Below are positions 17,341-18,864 of a stretch of DNA of 18,864 nucleotides, one piece after another (the stretch's first letter is position 1; each line of letters opens with the position of its first letter). Made by a program: the position numbers and the translations under genes. Origin of the DNA: an uncultured Clostridia bacterium (GTDB lineage Bacteria; Bacillota; Clostridia; Christensenellales; Borkfalkiaceae); contig CAJGDO010000025.1 of the NCBI GenBank assembly GCA_904502225.1, positions 1 to 18,864 of the forward strand, given 5' to 3'. The notes below the pieces were generated by a model that saw only the letters and a list, made by a program, of their open reading frames with translations, was not told the origin of the DNA and searched no databases.

Positions 17341-17389
17341 GAAAAACACACTTCCGTTTGACCTAGTAATCTAGGATTTGGAAGTGTGT
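17341..17389 (-). terminator. Two-part hairpin with U tail on the minus strand
   Basis: The outer stem ACACACTTCC/GGAAGTGTGT (17346-17355 with 17380-17389) encloses an internal loop and an inner stem CCTAG/CTAGG with a TAAT loop. On the minus strand it is followed by TTTTTC, as a terminator would be, and it starts 4 nt after the tRNA-like CCA end at 17394. Confidence 0.65.
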
Positions 17390-17393
17390 ATGG

Positions 17394-17406
17394 TTGGTGA
17401 CCCCTA
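17394..17406 (-). repeat. Direct repeat copy 1, resembling a tRNA 3' end
   Basis: The 13-nt TTGGTGACCCCTA (plus strand) recurs at 17543-17555. On the minus strand it reads TAGGGGTCACCAA, like a 3' acceptor strand plus discriminator and encoded CCA. Before it stands CCCGT, where a T-stem 3' strand would be, but the expected TTCGA loop is absent. Confidence 0.55.
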
Positions 17407-17503
17407 CGGGAGGCTGCTCCGTTGCACTACGCAGGACTTTGCCCATTATTTTTGTCCGTCAAAGACGTCCGAACGATGGGTTCGCTTGCTACATAGAGAT
17501 AAC

Positions 17504-17544
17504 AAAAAAATAAAGACAGGCTTTTTACCTGTCTTTATTTTTTT
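17504..17544. terminator. 17-bp perfect bidirectional terminator hairpin
   Basis: AAAAAAATAAAGACAGG (17504-17520) pairs perfectly with 17528-17544 around a 7-nt loop. Each side ends in seven A's or T's, so it works on both strands. On the minus strand it immediately follows the second tRNA-like CCA end. Confidence 0.9.
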
Positions 17545-17555
17545 GGTGACCCCTA
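17543..17555 (-). repeat. Direct repeat copy 2, resembling a tRNA 3' end
   Basis: The same 13-nt unit, 149 nt from copy 1. On the minus strand the preceding bases are CACGG TTCGAGC ATTAT: a correctly spaced T-loop (TTCGAGC) whose 3' stem strand does not pair. No matching 5' acceptor or anticodon arm was found, so it is not a functional tRNA. Confidence 0.55.
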
Positions 17556-17648
17556 TAATGCTCGAACCGTGAATACTTCGACGCATTGATTTTCTATCAT
17601 TTTTGGGGAGTTTTAACTTGAATTATGCCGTTTTTAATTACTTTTTTG

Positions 17649-17666
17649 TAGTAGTCGTGACTACTA
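17649..17666. other. 18-bp palindrome near the recombinase gene, possible attachment site
   Basis: TAGTAGTC and GACTACTA flank a central GT dinucleotide, 60 nt from the recombinase stop. Serine integrase att sites are imperfect palindromes around a central dinucleotide, so this is a candidate core. It has no U tail in either direction and is not a terminator. The attachment role is inference. Confidence 0.35.
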
Positions 17667-17726
17667 TTTAAGGGGGTAAGCCGAACACACTTCGGTGTTT
17701 TTGGGGAAGTTGCCACATCAAGTTAG

Positions 17727-18864
17727 TTATCTCACTTGAATATGAAGTGTTGGGAATGATAGAGAGCGACGATAAAAGTTTTCTGCTCGTGCCACATTAT
17801 CTCGCTTTTCTATAACAGTTGTTTGAATGGGTATGTAAGTTGTTGTAAGGCTTTGCAAGTCTAACGTGGTTTCAATGGTATCGTTATCAACTTCTATCAC
17901 GGCAATAAATTTGTTTACTACATACTGCCTATCTTCTAAATTGTCGCTTTCAAGTAAGTCATATAGCAGTTGAGCACGCTTGCGAATATCTTTCGGCTTA
18001 AATTCGGGAAAGTCTTTTATTTTTTGCCTTGTATCATATATGTTCCGTTGCAAATCGTCTTTCTTTAACGTCAGTTCACTTATTTCATCTGCAAGGTAGC
18101 CTTGAAGTTGCTTGTTCTGTTGTTTCCCGATTTCTTGTTTTTTGTCTTCTAATGTTTCTACCGTTTCTTTTAATTCGGTTTCAAAACGGCTTAATTCTTC
18201 GTTAAGTTTATCGTTCGCTTTAATATAACTAACTTTGACAAGTTCTATAAGCCTTTCTCTATTATCTGGGTATAATAAACAACCGCCGATAAGCGAAGTT
18301 ATGTATTCGTCCATATAAGTGACGTTAATTGCTCTTGATAAACACTCTTTACCGTGAGAGCCACAACGGTAAACATAGTAAGGTATGCCGTGATTTATGG
18401 TTTTTCCACCACTAAAAGTCTTTCCACAACTTTTACACCTAATAACTCCCGTCAATAAATATCTCTTTTTTGTTCTTGCTTCTGACGGTTTTTTCTTCCG
18501 TCTATCCATTATTTCTTGTACTTTCATAAAAGTATAATCGTCTATTATTCGTGGTATTCCGTTTGGTATTCGAATTATCTCCGATTCCGCTCGACTTTGG
18601 TGGTTGTTGTATGATTTTCCACGTGCTCGGTATGCAGACCGATTATATACATATTCGCCGATGTACTTTCTATTGCGAAGAATATCTGTTAAATGAATAG
18701 TAAAAAGTCTTCCGTCACGCCGTCTGTATCCGTTTGCATTTAGATAATCTCTAATTCTTGTATAGCCATAACCTTCTATAACCATATCAAATATAAGTCT
18801 TACTGTTTCCGCTTCTTTCTCGTCTATAACATAGCGTTTATCTTTTACCTTATAACCAAGCACA
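17727..18864 (-). CDS. Large serine recombinase, N-terminal catalytic domain outside window
   Basis: The visible 378-odd C-terminal residues begin inside the gene; the first codon seen, GTG at 18863, is an internal Val. LGYKVKDKRYVIDEKEAETV is the start of the Recombinase domain (about 1-115, with a typical RNRKYIGEYVYNR segment). A zinc beta-ribbon follows with C143-x2-C146 and C167-x6-C174, then a long charged coiled coil (about 215-285), as in phage and conjugative-element integrases and TnpX-like enzymes. The resolvase domain with its catalytic serine must lie to the right. It cuts and joins attachment sites to integrate or excise an element. Its 3' end points toward the structured region at 17106-17726. 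No terminator with a clean U tail directly follows, but the hairpin at 17504-17544 would serve. Confidence 0.92.
   Translation of the reverse strand, partial: VLGYKVKDKRYVIDEKEAETVRLIFDMVIEGYGYTRIRDYLNANGYRRRDGRLFTIHLTDILRNRKYIGEYVYNRSAYRARGKSYNNHQSRAESEIIRIPNGIPRIIDDYTFMKVQEIMDRRKKKPSEARTKKRYLLTGVIRCKSCGKTFSGGKTINHGIPYYVYRCGSHGKECLSRAINVTYMDEYITSLIGGCLLYPDNRERLIELVKVSYIKANDKLNEELSRFETELKETVETLEDKKQEIGKQQNKQLQGYLADEISELTLKKDDLQRNIYDTRQKIKDFPEFKPKDIRKRAQLLYDLLESDNLEDRQYVVNKFIAVIEVDNDTIETTLDLQSLTTTYIPIQTTVIEKRDNVARAENFYRRSLSFPTLHIQVR

Larger units (their letters stand above)
17106..17726. other. Gene-poor, hairpin-rich boundary region
   Basis: No protein gene is supportable here: the short frames present lack ribosome sites and family motifs. 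The stretch holds the promoter at 17143-17171, inverted repeats and terminator-like hairpins at 17262-17297, 17307-17332, 17341-17389 and 17504-17544, two tRNA-3'-end-like direct repeats, an 18-bp palindrome, and a TTTTTGGGGA repeat at 17600-17609 and 17698-17707. It separates chromosomal-looking genes from the serine recombinase. Confidence 0.7.

Noticed and set aside
17403..17414. CCTACGGGAGGC, identical to the start of the conserved 16S rRNA 341 region
   Set aside because: Only 12 bases match and the flanks are unrelated to 16S rRNA; the tRNA-like reading of the opposite strand explains more of the sequence.
17378..17572. Plus-strand 64-codon frame
   Set aside because: It crosses the repeats and the 17-bp terminator hairpin, has no ribosome site and encodes no recognisable motif.
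17543..17640. A complete tRNA gene on the minus strand
   Set aside because: Acceptor, D and anticodon arms do not pair; only the 3' end fits.
1..18864. Apparent excess of the tetramer ACGT
   Set aside because: A hand count in the first 2.6 kb gave about 18, roughly twice a rough composition-based expectation; too small to interpret without computation.
1..18864. CRISPR array, insertion sequence or toxin-antitoxin pair
   Set aside because: No regularly spaced repeats, no transposase frame with terminal inverted repeats and no small paired genes were seen.

Overview
The window is AT-rich DNA with Gram-positive expression signals: SigA-type promoters with 17-nt spacers, AAGGAG-like ribosome binding sites, U-tailed hairpin terminators and lipoproteins with lipobox cysteines. 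Together with the gene content (Big_2 and MBG-type surface proteins, a BspA-type leucine-rich-repeat lipoprotein, a CofE-like ligase and a large serine recombinase), this suggests a low-GC Bacillota, probably an uncultivated, host-associated Clostridia relative. The taxon is inferred from style, not from a marker gene.

Layout. Positions 1-7969 (minus strand) form a four-gene operon read right to left from a consensus promoter at 8054-8082. It encodes an ABC ATPase, its 556-aa membrane partner (4-nt overlap), a 981-aa membrane-anchored Big_2/beta-helix protein, and a giant lipoprotein of alternating beta-modules that runs off the left edge. A divergent promoter at 8195-8223 drives a monocistronic CofE-like (F420-0:glutamate ligase family) gene at 8253-9437, closed by a terminator. 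Two more plus-strand units follow: a cysteine-repeat/leucine-rich-repeat lipoprotein (9615-11555) and a cytosolic ferritin-like protein (11754-13046).

From 13168 the genes are again on the minus strand. They are an 883-aa fusion of an M28-like metallopeptidase, a small linker domain and an AAC(3)-like acetyltransferase with its own promoter (15889-15917), then a flavodoxin-fold NAD(P)H:quinone/azo reductase, a remnant of an HD-type phosphohydrolase, and a small four-helix membrane protein. The last three appear to share a promoter at 17143-17171. Positions 17106-17726 contain no protein gene I can support but are dense in structure: three strong hairpins, two 13-bp direct repeats that look like tRNA 3' ends, and an 18-bp palindrome. 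The window ends inside a large serine recombinase (17727-18864), so the right side is probably the end of an integrated mobile element.

The parts of most interest are the exporter plus surface-protein operon, the peptidase-acetyltransferase fusion, the apparent deletion scar carrying the HD remnant, and the tRNA-like, hairpin-rich zone beside the recombinase.
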